64,000 nucleotides of DNA from Serinus canaria (taxonomy: Eukaryota; Chordata; Aves; Passeriformes; Fringillidae). This document shows positions 1 through 14,100 of the stretch, in pieces (within the stretch, counting starts at the first letter, position 1; each line of letters begins with the position of its first letter). Below the pieces are notes generated by a model that saw only the letters and a program-made list of their open reading frames with translations, ran no database searches and had not been told where the DNA came from. Both the position numbers and the translations under genes were made by a program. The stretch covers positions 47,853,705-47,917,704 of the forward strand of contig NC_066343.1 in NCBI RefSeq assembly GCF_022539315.1. The letters run 5' to 3'.

Positions 1-3000
1 TTGGTTTTATAATTGGTAACAGACAACTTGCAACATACACAGTACATCAAAATAATGTTATCTAACTCCAGGCACTGAGCTCAGAATCACATGACCCTTT
101 TATCAGCCACTGATTTACTTTATTATCTGTGTATTATTTTATTATCTGGTTCATATTTATTATACATAAACCTGATACACAACTTTTTAAAATATGAGCA
201 GATTTCAATTTCATAAACTTAATTAAGGAAGTTGATATATTTTTTCTTTTGAGATGGGAAATGCAAAAGCCTGTTGCCACCTAAAAATGTTCCTATTTAA
301 TCTAAATATTTTAAGAAACAAAATCCTCTTCCACAAGGGAAAAACAACACAAATAAACAAATAATCCCTGACCTTTTCTTCTAATCCCTGACCAAAGTTC
401 TTCCACTTTGTGAAGAACATTGAAACTAGCAAATGATTGCTCTGTTTCAAGCACCATAATCCATCTGAGCTGCTGACAAACCACGATACTATGTGGTTAC
501 AGATACCTTTTCACAACCAGAATACCTATTTGATTACAGTCATCTCTGTGACTCATAGTATTTCTAATTTTTATAACAGTTTACAGCAAGAAGTCTGACT
601 AATCCTAGTGGAAGCCTTATACTTTAGTCCCATTTCTACCATACAGGTTTGACTTCCCTGTAGTTTTCTGTGTCTATTTTGTTTTCTAGACATAGAACAT
701 AACTAGGAAACATTTCCATACCATCAGTGGGATGCACAACTTTTGCAAAGGTAGCAAGACTCCTCCACTTATGCTGAACTTTGCATCACCTGGCCAGACT
801 TTGACTAGTTTTTGTCAGACACTGATCACACTGAAAGTTCTATTAATCCTTCCTCAGAAGGCCCTGTAAGGACCTAGCTGAGCCTCTCTAAATTTATCTA
901 CCTTATCACCATATTTGTTCTTAAATCATAGAATGTTAGCATCAGTCTGAGTATGCTTAGCCTTCTTCACCTTTTTTGTCTATAATTTTTTCTAAAACTA
1001 ATATCAAAATGCCTTTCATTTTTATCTCATCATACTCAAAACGCCATTACTATTTCCCCTGCTACTGCGATTCAAAATCTGAAAGCCTTCACATGAAATG
1101 TTTCAAAGACTTCCACAACCCCTGCTGTGTAACTATGTATCTTTCCTGATTTTTCCACCTCATTAAGCAAGATGAAAAGGTATCAATACACATTCTATAC
1201 TGGCAAAACCATAAAAAAGATTCTAGTCACAGCAATCAAGAGGTAACAGTAAGATTGCTCAAAGTATAAATTCTAGGCAACCTAGAGATCAGATATCTTA
1301 TCGTCCTATATCCACTGGAATAATGAACAGAGCTCCTGAACCTAAATCCCTGATTTATTTTGATTGTCACAATAGATTTATTTCCTCTTACAACCTAAAT
1401 AAACTGTCGGGCCCAGTCTCACTCTCCCAATCCATCTAATTCTGGCTGCCTAAGCATTCTCTCTAACAATCTGGTCTCTTTTTCTTGATACAGTCACAAA
1501 GAAGGAACTATCTCCTCTTTCTGTAGCATTTATTCCTGTTTACTTTATGACTGACCAACCCTGCAAGGCATTTTGTAATTTATGAAAGACATAACTAAAC
1601 AGGAGAGGTTTTTAAACATAATGTATTGTTTCTTGTCATTTTCAGTCTTCAGGAAAGCTAGGAAGCAAAGACCAGATGGAACGTCACAGAAAACATACAA
1701 ATTGATACGTAAATTATTGTATCAATCACACTGCAAGTTTTAACTGTGCCCCTTTCAAGGAAAAGAAACAAAACCTAGCTCTTCATGCAGAAAATAATTC
1801 AGGCCTTCACCATCAGATATAAAAGGTGAACGAACTGAGCACAATATTTTAAAATACTAATTTCTAAAGTAAAGTAATATATTCTCTACACATATTCTTT
1901 AAAATAAAATACGAAAAAAAGTCCTAATATTATTATATTACTTTCTCCCTGATTAAGAAAAACTTTCTTGTATTTATTATAATTCTTCAAGAAAATTTAT
2001 ATCATCTCAACACTTAAAAAAATTCAACAGACTGCTGTTCATGAGTCAGGTAACCAGAAAAAAGAGTAAGCCTTCTTTTCCGATACTAAATAAACCCAGA
2101 ATTATTTTCAAAAAATGTGAATGTCTTACTCAGATTTTTTATTTATAAACTTACAATGTAAATTGAAGCATTATCCATATTTTAGCCAAGGATATAGTAC
2201 ATATAGTAATAGTATAGGATTTCTTCTAGTAAAAAAAATATGATCTCTGCTAAGCTTTAATTTTCAAGAGCACTTTAATAGCTTGAACATGACAAAATTC
2301 TTCAAAGTATTACACAAAACAAAAATAATTTATCTTAAGACCTATACCCCTGAAACAATAATTACAATAGAAAAAAACCATGTAGCAACAAATGCCAGAG
2401 TGAAGGAATTTTTAGAATTAGTAAGCGGTTTATAAATCCCATTACAAAATACACCAATATCAAGAGATAACTGAATGACTAAGCCACACTACCAATCACA
2501 CCAATGGTTTGTCTTGCTAATAAGAACTTTTTCTAATAATAACTTTTTCTAAGAAACTGAGATATAAATTGATACCTCATTTTCAAGGTACCTTTCCTCT
2601 CTGAATGGAAAGAGAAAACTGCAGTAAAAATTCTTGCTAATTGAAAGTAATTTTAAGTATCTTCCCAGCAGATCTTTCCCCACCACACCCAGACCTCTGC
2701 TGACCTTATATTATTCTATTTCAGGGCTTTTAAGTTTAAGTTCCTTCTTCTCTTTCAAGATATTTCCTCTTTAGCATATTTTTGCAAGTTTAGGAAAATC
2801 TATACAATTAATGTAACATATTATGCTACACATATTATGTGTTACACAAACATAAACATCTAAATATCCATAAACATCTAAACAGCTGTAATCCTAATTT
2901 TGTAAATTATCAGACACAATTTCCCTCCATGTTTCATATGAGGCAGTCAATGAAGGAATTGGTATAACATAGAACTAGACTTCTCTCCTTAAGAGAAGTC

Positions 3001-4948
3001 CACTTGAAGTAAAAGTGCGAATTATAAGATGCAATGCAAGTTAACCTATGCCTAAACACTGCAGAAAGCTTCAAATTCTGTAACTACTGCTACAGCAGAT
3101 AGACTCAGCTGATAGCCACAAGTTCTAATTGTGGTTCTCAGATGGAAATGGCTGTCCTTTCACAATTCAGAGAAAATACATTGCATGTTAGTTCTCTGAA
3201 AGACCAATGCATCTGTCTCGAAGAACCACACGTAAAACCAGTAAAATTCAAGAACATGTATTACTACTATGTATGTCAAGTTATTTTGTTTCACTAAGGA
3301 TGGTCAAATCAGTTGAATTAAAGAGCAGAAAATATCTTTCATAAGTATCATAAGATTCGGCTCCTACCCCACTTTCTTGAAGAAAATACTATACTAATAT
3401 CACATTAACACAACACATTTTACTGATAAATTAACTTGGCATAAATTATTACAGCATTCCTCCAGTAACAGACACATGTGTAACATGAAATAAATCTTTA
3501 GCTGTCTTTTGTTTAACTTTTCTATAATGCTGCATTTCTTAAAAATATGGGCCAATGTGGCACAGAAAATGAATTTGTATCCACCACTATTTCTTCAAAA
3601 TATGAAGAGATCAGTGTTTAACGATTTTGTTCATTAGAACCTTAAAAATTATCTGTAAACTTGAAAAGCATTTATCCTGTTATCGACTCATACCTCCTTC
3701 AAAAATAATTAAAGAAGCTTCTTCCCAATGTATCTAAGGAGTTCAGAGTTTAAGTTCTCTACTGTTTGGAATTTCACAATATGCAGTGAGTTTTTCTTCA
3801 AACAGCACTTTTTAAATTCCTAAGAATTAGAAAACAACTTTATACAATCATCATATTATTTACAATTGTCCTATCATCTTGGAATATTCTGGAAACACCT
3901 ATCTTTATATCCAGTTTTTAAAAATATATTGATGATACAGTTAACAAACACGTCTGTATGTTTAATTCTATCACAGATGCAACCTCACATACCTATGTAT
4001 ATAATTTATCAATTTCAAACATGGACACATGGACCTGTTTTACTACAATAGGTGGTATTCACCTTCTCTGCCTTAATTCAAGAGATCCATTACATAAGCA
4101 AAGCAAGTAAACATAAGGCAATGATCTAAGAGTGGGCATCTGAATAATTTACCACACTCACAGTATAAATACATTATAGATATTTGAATTTTGTATTGGT
4201 ATAAAAAAATACCAGTAATGTTTTATGGAATTAAAAGCTATACATATTCTCTCCACCTTTGGATGACTAGAAAATGCCAGAATTTAACTATGCATATCTT
4301 TCTAATCATTCTACACTCTCTTCACAGGTATTCTGAAAAAAAAAAAAAGATTTTATGAACAAAAGGAATTTATTTATCTTATACAGCTGGGATACATGTA
4401 TATCACAATGTATTAAACCAAATTGCCTGTTAAGGCTGTTCAACCAAAAATCTAAGATTACAGAGAAAGGACAGTGGAGTTTCATATGCAAGAAGTACCT
4501 TTAGTTCTGAATCTTACCCCCTACTGGTTCAGCCAAGTTAACTGTACAGAATATGACTGATTCAAAACAGCAGTTAAATGCATGTTAAGTACAAAATACA
4601 GTAGGTAGCCCCAAAAGGCAACAGAACCAAAAACTGATTTCCAAGAGCTCTTTCAGAAGTTCCTCAAATAGACTTGGGGTTCCCAACACATCAAGCTTCT
4701 CATTTTGTATCTTCAAATATTTTTCTGTTGAACTCAAGTAAGTCTTATGTACTTGCCTGTCTATTTAAAATAAAAGAATATATCAATGTGATTTCACAGC
4801 ATTATGAGCTTAAAAAAAAAACCTCAATGAACTACTATCTTAGCTTTTTAATAAAGTTTGCCACTGTGAAGCAATCATAACCCATCTGTTTGGTTTAGTC
4901 AGCTGAAATAAACAGAAGTCATCTTAAAATAAAAAATAAATAACTTGC
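1..4948 (-). other. KDM4C: KDM4C intron 5 (partial)
   Basis: AT-rich intron beginning with the GC donor at 4948-4947 and running off the left edge. I searched it for the next KDM4C exon (the one encoding the YAIPPEHGKRLERL-type segment) and did not find it. It contains only short simple repeats and a local direct repeat (ATAAACATCTAAA twice near 2850-2882). No transposon of a family I recognise. Confidence 0.8.
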
Positions 4949-5142
4949 CATGACTTTGGCTCCCCGAAATGGAGATAATTAATACTGTAAAGATCCATGT
5001 CTTCAGTGTGCCATGCAAATGTTGTTTTCCACATGCCAAAGTAAAGATATGGTGTATTTACACCCTCAATAGAAATTCCACACTCTTCTCCTACAACGTC
5101 CAATATTGTATTAAGATGGGCAATATTCCATTCCTCAATACC
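4949..5142 (-). CDS. KDM4C: KDM4C exon 5 (JmjC catalytic core, first two iron ligands)
   Basis: 194 nt, residues 146-209 plus TG of the next codon. The acceptor TTTTTCAG|GGT is phase 0, matching exon 4. The exon reads [20 protein letters not shown] and includes [21 protein letters not shown]190 and E192 in WHTED bind Fe(II), while N200 and K208 (FGEPKS) contact 2-oxoglutarate. The conserved continuation is a tryptophan then tyrosine. The exon therefore has to stop after TCATG, where the genome reads GCAAGT: a GC-AG type donor. The GT four bases downstream would change the phase from 2 to 0. The next exon is not in the window, so this end is inferred from conservation. Confidence 0.9.
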
Positions 5143-8100
5143 CTGAAAAAGATACATAATAAAAGTATTACTAAGTTTATAAAGCAATGCAATTTTATAT
5201 AACAGTTCCAGTCAAAAGATAGACACTTGATGTAGTCTTTCAAAAGACAGTCTATTGTAAGCATTTTAGAAGACAATTGAAGTTATTTGAAAAATTCTCT
5301 TGACCTTAATTAGTATTAGATCAGGCTATAAGTCTGAGATGTTCAGAGCAGAGAATATAAAAAGTTCCTATCTGATTTACAATTTTATATCAAATCTAAC
5401 ATGGATTGAAATACCATACAACATACAAAAAAGTACACAAAAAATAGAATAGCTGCAGACAAAACCTTCAATGAGTTGATAGCTGGAAGCCACTAAGTTT
5501 CACAGGACCTACCTATGCTTTTTTTTACTTACAAAGTAATACCAGATGAAAAAATGGTTTAAAAATTATTTTACATGCATAAATTCACCATTTCTCTGGA
5601 AAGTATAAGAACTAAAGTGATCACTTCAGATGTATTTCTAATCATAATGATGTACTGCATAAGAACTATACAACAGAAGAAATCTATTGATTTCAGGGCA
5701 TTTAAGCTGTTTCCTTATGTTATTCCCCATAAAATTCCTATATTAAAACTCATTAATAAAGCAATAAATGTAGCTTTTGTAGCGCTTCAGATTCAACTGC
5801 AAACTGCAATTCTAATTTCAGGTAATACAGCATGTAAGAGACAGTATAACCAAGATCAAAGCTACAAAATTGAAGAGAAAAAATTAGACTTCATTATGAC
5901 AGCAATTACTAGCACCTCCAGGGAAGACATTAGCTGGTGCTCAAGCAGTCAGAAAACCAAGAAACACAATCAAAACTATTAAAAACTCAATTCAGACAAG
6001 TTTTATTGTGAAGACAGCCTATAAGCACGCTCTTAAGCATGAGCTGCTCTGCTCAATCACTGAATCTACAGTTCTGGTAATCTTACTGGGGTACGAAGTG
6101 ATGGCAGACTGCAGTCCAGATGCAGCTGATTAAGACTAAGTATGATGATATTTAATAGTTAGCTAGAATAGTATGAATACAGGTTAAAGCAAGAAGTTAG
6201 GAAAATTTAATATGCTCAGTTTTGATTTGTTTTCTGAGATTTTTATATCAAGCATGTTATTCATGGAGCAGCTGCAATTGATAGACAAGACGGTAACATC
6301 TGTATGAAGTTGGCTACTGTTGAATTTGGCCATTTCACTTATTAAGAAATACTAAGTTACTTGGAATTTTACAAATTAGTAACAATGTTTACAGAATTAT
6401 TTCATTTCAGACAGCATTTTTGCTTCTTTTAAAATGGAAGCCTTGGGCTTGATGCATTTGTGAAACAAAAAGGCACTTGAAATTTAAAAAGTAAAAAAAT
6501 GTAAAATTTCTATCCTAATAAAAGAAAAAACGCCAATCTGAACTCAAAAGAGTAAACTGTAAAACCTTTCAAATATAAAAACTGGCAGCAGCAAGTTAAT
6601 ACAGATGTAATATAAAACTTTGAAGTAATAATTTTTAAAGTAAAAAGTCCTCAAATTAATTTACAAATTTTATTTTTTTAATCACATGAAATTGATCTCT
6701 GTTTACAAATTTTGCAGTTCATTTGGAGAAACAAATTAATACAGCAAAGAGCAATGACTCCACCACCAATACATACAGTGGATTAGAAGAAAACAAGAAA
6801 TACTTGTAAAAATCAACTGTTAACCTAGGTAGTTACTCTGACAGTGGCCAAAGAGTGTAAGTACTGTAGCAATTTGCACTTGAAGATTTCTTCAGACAGA
6901 AGATCTGTTAGCTTTCTATTTAACAGTATTCCATTGGCTTTTTTACCCATTATTCATCCCATCACAACATTTCACCCATGTAAGGTTCTAGTAACCCTAA
7001 CATCTTGAAATCTTAGTCTTCTACTAAGAATTAAGTAATAGCTAAGAGAAGGTTATTTTTAAACCACAAATCTCATCCTTGCACACTATGTCAAATCGTA
7101 TCACAACTAGTCACCAAGCAAACTGCTAGTGATCTGCTCTCAAACAAAAGCAATTCCTATGATGGAGATCAATCCTAGAACAAATAACTTGCTTCAAATA
7201 CCAAACAGACAATAACAATTTCTACACTCAAGACAGATGAGCTACTTCCTTTTCCTAAAGACTATTTTGGACAAGTATTCTTAGCCCAAAAGGAAATGTT
7301 CACTGAAACTAGCCAAAACATTAAAATCACACTGATAAATTTCAATTGCCCTTACATTCCTTAGACTTAAAACAATAAATCAGTTTCATATTTATGCCCA
7401 GACTGTTACAAGTAATAATTATATATTATTAATAAAGATGTTTACTTTACCTCACACATCTTTTTTTAATATTCAAAAACATTAAGTAAAATGCTTATAC
7501 AATTTTAACATAAAATACTGAATCTTATTTTTACAGCAGTTGTATAACCAGTTTTAGATGTAGCCTATGCAATGCACACTAAAAAGATCTCAGCTGTAAA
7601 TTGCATTTTACTAGGTCAATACATAGCCATACTTCTGAAATTTTAAGTATATTTTTGCAGGTTATGCTATATTTAACAACAATTGTTAGAACAGCAATAA
7701 TTGTATTACTTGACCATGACATATATTTGGTCGTTTCTTACAAATACATTTAGACATTATAATCTTTTCAATGTTACAAAAATATAAAATTTTATTCTCC
7801 CCAGAATATCACAGTAGTACCAGAATATTATAATCATTTCAAAGGAATATGTCAAGACACTGTTTCTAATTTATCCACATTTCTTATGGTAAATTCTTTG
7901 AAGAACACCTGTCATCACTGACAATTGTACCACACAATCCAATACCTCGAAAAATTTTACTTTTCAGCAGTTTTCCTTCTAGATAAGATAACAAACAGGC
8001 TTGAAACACCTTACCAATTATGGTCATTGCTACAAATACTACACCTACCTTGTACTTCCTTAAAGAAATAGTACAAGGTACATAGTAGTTTATATAGAAA

Positions 8101-11100
8101 AGTACTATTCTAATGTTAATTCATTTTGAAGGTGATTCAAACTTACTGTAAATTACTATAAAGAGTTTTTATTACTCTTAACAGCCTTTGCATCTACTTT
8201 TAATGCAAATTGGAGACAAATTTGCATTAAAAGTGGGACACTTGACAAGCATTTCTCATCTAAACACCTGCACACTTTGGAAGGAACTGACCCACTGTTT
8301 TCCCAAAAACACAAAGAAAAACGTTTATCTCAGGGCATTGGTAAAAAGTGAAATTCACAGTTGAAAGTTCTAACCTATTTGCAAATAAGAATAAAAAACC
8401 TTCAAGTGCAACAATGTTGTATTAATTTTTTTAATGTACTTACAAAAGTGACATGATGCTAGTCTTTTCACTTTACTTAAACCACTCAACACTATCATGA
8501 ACATGATTGCTGTATGCATACATTATTACACACAATACTTTTTCAGTGTTTCATTTTTGCTCTGATTATCTCACAGCTTCATCTCAATACTAATCTGGTG
8601 AACAAGACACCAGTCGCACTACTAAGATTGAAGAGCCCTTTTGGCTGACTGTAACAACCCCAAATCTAAAGAGGGGTTAAAAACCTAATTAAGAGACAGA
8701 GCGAAAAGGAACACAACAAACATTAGAGAAAAATTGGTGCTTGGTAACCCCTCCTCTCTCTCCATAACCATTCACTCACATCAATGCACACAATAAAGCT
8801 ACTGCCAGGCTTTTACTTTGCCTTGGAAGTCATTAAAACAGAGGAAGAAAAATGCTACAAACAAAATCTCTACACCATAAACACACAGATAAGGAAATAC
8901 AATCTCTCTCATTAGATTGTTTTTACTTATCATTTCTAAAGATATGGTCATTGCTTTTTAAGCCCCCTTTTGAAGGATGGGCAAGTAGATTCTTTGGAAA
9001 TCAGATCAGAACCTAAATTGTTGCTCACATTGATCTCAATGATGAGGAGATCACAGAAAATGACATAATAGAATAGAAGGAATAGAATAATTTAGGTTGG
9101 AAAAGACCTTTAATATCATCCAAAACCACCATTAACTTGGTTCTGCCAAGAGACTAAACCATGTTCCCAAGTGCCATACCTACAGGTCTTTTAAACATGG
9201 TCAGGGATGGTGACACAGGTACTTCCCTGGGCAAGCCTGCCCCAGTGATTGGTACTATTTCCTTTCCATTAAAAAGCTTTTCCTAAAATCCAAAGTGAAT
9301 CTCCCCACTGGCACAGCCTGAGGCAGTTTAATCCTGTTGCTTGCTACCTGTGAGAAAAGGCCAACCCCCATGTGGCTACATGGGGGTTGGCCTTTCAAGC
9401 AGCTGTAGAGAGTGATAAGGTCCTGCTCTCTCCCCCAGTCTCGTTTCCCCAGGCTAAACAGTCCCAGCTCCCTCAACTGCTCCTTACAGGGTTTTTACTC
9501 CAGACCCTTCACCAGCTCCACTGCCCTTCTATGGACACATTCCAGCACCTCAATGTCCTTCCTAAACTGAGAGCCCAAGAACTGGACACAGGATTTGAGG
9601 TGTGGCCTCACCAGTGCTGAGTACAGGAGGACAATCCCTGCCCTGCTCCTGCTGGCCATGCTGTTGCTGGTACAGGCCAGGATGCCATTGGCCTTCTTGG
9701 CCACCTGGGCACTGCTGGCTCATGTTCAGCTGCTGTGAACAGGCAGCTTTGCAGCCTGTGGCACTGCCTGGGGTTGCTGTGACCCAAGGGCAGACCTGAG
9801 CACTGGGCCTTGTTGAGCCTCATGCAGCTGTCCTAAGCCCACAGATCCGTCCTATCTACATCCTGCCCTATGCTCCCCACACCTTATACATTGGACAAGG
9901 TGGGAATTCGGAATTGTCCTGTTAGGAGAAATAAAACTAAGAGGAGAAAAATGAAAGTAAAGTGTGTCTTTCAGACAGCAGCTGAGGAGACTGGTGAGGG
10001 AGACACAAAACAGTATTTATACATGCTTCTTCCAAACGTGGCTTTTCTCTGCAGAACAGCAGATGCCATTGTCAACACTGAAGTCAGACATGTTTTATGA
10101 CTCATTATAAACTTCAAATCAGCCACTTTTCTTTGGAACTACTTTTGAAACCAAGAAGATTTCCACCCCTCCTCAGTAGCTAGATCAGTCCACATAGGGA
10201 TCATGCCTTTTCTAGAGTTACCTACACAGACACTCTCCTACAAAGCACCACCATTAAACGTAACAGCAATTAGAATGTAAATAACAGAATAATATTTCCA
10301 GCAAACCTTCAACCTTCTCAAATTACAGAATTTATTTTCTATAAATTTCTATAAAGCTCACTATAGAGTGCACAGGCTTGTTTCTACAGATTAATTCCTT
10401 ATTTGTAAAGGCTTATTTTGAGTTCAAAGCCATCAAATAAGACATTTTAAACAGATTCTGGAATAATCCAAATTATCCAACTACAAGGATAAAATTGAAC
10501 CATTGATTGCAGCTGTTAGACTTCAAAGCATGCACTTAAAGCTTTGTTTCTTTATTTCTTTGTTTTCATTTGGGTTTGGGTTTTTGGGGGTTTTTTGGTG
10601 GGGTCTTTTTCTGGTTCATGTAACACAGCCTTTAGAAAAGTTTGCCCCATCTTCCAAATCCCTCAGAACTTATCATCCTGTGGTCTAAAAATGCAAATAC
10701 TACAAAATCTATAACTTCTCTGGCACAATGCCAACAAGGTGCTGGATTTCACAAACAACAATAATATTTCTTAAATTATCTAAAGAGTAAAAAATAAGGC
10801 TCCATCATGCTTCAGATACAAATGTCTCAATAAAAAATTGATTGTCACCAAGTGGAAAAGAAAATGTAACTGATAAACTGTTAAACTGATTTACAATACA
10901 GCAGTATTTCTCACTAGTTTTGATGGCCCACATACATGTATGTGGGCCATCACATTTTCCTTAGGTTTCTAGTAGATTTTACCTGGAATTCTGTCAGGTA
11001 TTTACCTTAAGAGTAACATCTGTAACACACTGTTTTCTACAATATTTATTTTGTAAAAAGTAAGCATTTGTTTTGTTTCTTGCAAATAAGCTGCCATGAC

Positions 11101-14100
11101 AAACTAATCCCATCATACACTTCGTCCTGAATGCTGCCCAAAATGTCAGTGAGTTGTATTCATCTCCTTTTCCCAAATAATCACAATCCTGAAGGAAACT
11201 GAATGAAGACATGAAAACAATCTGCAATTTCAAACAAAATCAAAGAGATCCTTCTTAATACTATCTTCAAGTACTATGACAAAAAAATATTACTTGTGCA
11301 AGTACACCATCTGCTGGCCAAAAATTACTTGCAGTAAAATTATTCTGAGAGACCACATATTGATCACTGGCATCATAACTTTCTCACCAACACTTTGGTT
11401 CCAGAGTATATTCCTTCTTTTCTCTATACACCAAATGGGCTGCACACCAGCACCTGGCTGTCACATTAAGTGCTCAATCTGTTCACATTCCTTAATGTCA
11501 ACTCCTTTCACTAACATTTCTACTTTGTTATTTATTTTTAAATGATACCCATTTTATTATAAGTATCAAGGTTTCTTTATTCTACCTTTTATTACTTTCT
11601 TCCCCAGTCACTGCAACTTTCAGAGCTTTGTCTCCTTCTCCTATGCACTAAACATCTGAGTTAGGATCCCCAAATGCTGCTTCTCTCACATTCCTCTTTG
11701 CTTTTAACTTGAACGCCCTTCCTCATCTTTCCAAGACTGTAATTCTGTAAGAAGGAGATCTCTGACCTTCTCTTTGACCAATCAGCCCTTTCAAATTGGA
11801 TATTATTGTATTCATTTTATTTTCTTTGGAAATATTGCTCATGCAAGAGTAAACTAGGATAATCAATGCAAAAAAAAACATAATCCAAAAAAAGCGTACC
11901 TTTGTAAAAAGGTATACCATGAGACATTATCTGCTAACAACGACACAATAATCACAGAAGAAAAAGGGTAAGCTTCTATTTCTTGAAACACTTTTTCTAT
12001 GTCTTGTGTTGGTCTCCACAAAGCAACAGCCACCTGGAATGTCTCTTCACAGAAACATTCCAAATTAGAATCTTCAACTATTTTCTAAACGATTTCTCAA
12101 AGCAGCTATGTGGACACACAAGGGAATTTCAACTTGCTTTCTCTAAACAACATACCACTGGATATTCTTAGGTGTCTTTCAAAGATGATGTAACTCAGTG
12201 CAAAAACTGAACTGCCTTCAGCCATATTGGCAGAGTGTATTTATCTTTGGACAGTCTTCAATTTGTCTTCTGTGAAGAACTGTGAAACACCAGGAAAGCC
12301 TCAGACCATCTGCCACAACAAAATCATACTTTTTTTTCTAATGATTGGAAAAGACAGTTACATAGAACATGAAATAACCCAAGAACTTCACATATGGTAC
12401 TTTCTTTTCATACAAGTTTGTCAAATATTTTCTGAAATGCTAATATATCCTCTCTTACTCTCATGACTTAAATAATCCTTTAGAAATCTAGTACCTGTCT
12501 TACTTACATTGCCTAATTTATATCAATGAATATTCTGTAATTCTTTGGATAATGAGATCTGTTTTAAAAGTCCCTTTATTATTCATGGAGATCTTGGCAA
12601 GTTACAGCAAAATTAATTTCCTTAGGAAATTTTAATTTCATCTGTTTTAATGGAAAAGTAAACAATATGAGCAAGTACATTTCCAGGAAACGGCAGACAT
12701 TCCAAGCATGAACTACAGCGACGAATATTCCTCAGTAAAGAGATTTAAAACTATCCATCTTTTAATTTTAAAATAAAACTTAGTTAAAATATGTCTAACT
12801 GTCCACATATACACACAGGAAACATACATACTAGAATATTAATAAACAATTAAGTAAGTAGGAAGAAATCTCAAAGTTCTGGAGAGTTCGAAGTGAAGAA
12901 AGGGAAGAGTCATGAACAGGAAGAGTAGCAATATTCTACTGTCTAAGGACAGAGCTGTCTGACTCTTGCAGATGTAGAATTAATTTCAACCTTGGTTGGA
13001 GGCTTTACGGAGTAACACAAAGATTTCAAAAGACAGATTCTCAGTCACAAAGCAAGAGTGTATCCTCTAAGAAGAGTACCCTTTGAAAGAGGGCTGGAAG
13101 GAATAAACTTCATAAAAAGCTATGCATACTTCATCATAAATGCTCCCATTGATATCTGCTCCATAAATTGGTGCCACAAAAGTCAAGTTCTTCCAGTATT
13201 TACGCTCCAGATCTTCATAGTCTACATATCTTGGAGTGCGGTATCTGCAGAGAAAGAGTTAGGCAAAGGTTCATCACCATCTTTCAACAACTGCCTCTAC
13301 AATGGACTATGCTTCTATGCCATGGATAATAGACTATGCTATGAACCTTCTTTATTTCAAATTCTCTGAAACAGAAGAATTACCAGTTGTCCTGTATTCT
13401 TAGTTTCATGATTAACCATATCATGGAAACCTCCTAACTGACAGCTACAGTAACTAAACTCATCCACCAATCCACACAATATTTGCTTCAGTCTCCAGCA
13501 GCAAATCAGCCCATTTACCAACCATCTTTAGCCTGAGCCCCTCCCTTTTATTTCTCTTCTGTAAAAAAAGACACATATGGAAAACATGATTAACAAGCAT
13601 TTATTTTTTTCCTACCTCACTACCAGTTCTGCAAAGACTCAGATATAGGTCCTGTACAAGCTTGTCTCAGAACAATGTAAACTAACTCAGCCTTGCAGCC
13701 CTCACAGGCAAAAGCAATACTTTCTTCTCTTCTTCCTGCCCCAGAAAACCTTTTCAAGAAAAGTTGCGTTTCAAACAGTTGATACCAAAAAAATTCTACA
13801 ATGCAGAGAAAAGAAATATTTAAGGAAACTTTTCTTTTTACTCATTTATAACAGCACAAGACACATAACACACACTGACGTGCTTCAATATACATATGTA
13901 AATAAATACTTATGTAAATACTTTTGAGAGTTTACTCAAGCAGCCTTTCAAAATCCTGTGGGAACAACACCAACACACTACCAAAGAAACATCTATCAAC
14001 AGCTTTGCCTCAGGATCCTTTGTCAGACCTCTGCACTTCCATATTTAAGTCTTTAGAAAACTTACACCCCATTACTACAACTCTGAGAACTAGTGTTTCA

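Larger units (their letters stand above)
5143..13129 (-). other. KDM4C: KDM4C intron 4
   Basis: About 8 kb of AT-rich intron. It holds one antisense CR1 copy (about 9067-9868), three perfect inverted repeats (8196-8234, 9356-9395, 10921-10952) and a G-run cluster (10572-10603). A 135-codon open frame at 5575-5982 has no recognisable domain and no exon-like signals. Confidence 0.85.

Noticed and set aside
4924..5187. Reading the KDM4C exon through to a stop as an 87-residue protein
   Set aside because: The last residues (QVIYFLF) and the first ones ([15 protein letters not shown]) are intron translation; splice signals bound the conserved core.
5575..5982. 135-codon plus-strand frame in KDM4C intron 4
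   Set aside because: AT-rich lysine/isoleucine composition, no homology recognised, no splice or promoter context.
8196..10952. tRNA, CRISPR or MITE interpretation of the inverted repeats
   Set aside because: No tRNA boxes, no repeated spacer pattern, no shared terminal sequence or target duplications between them.
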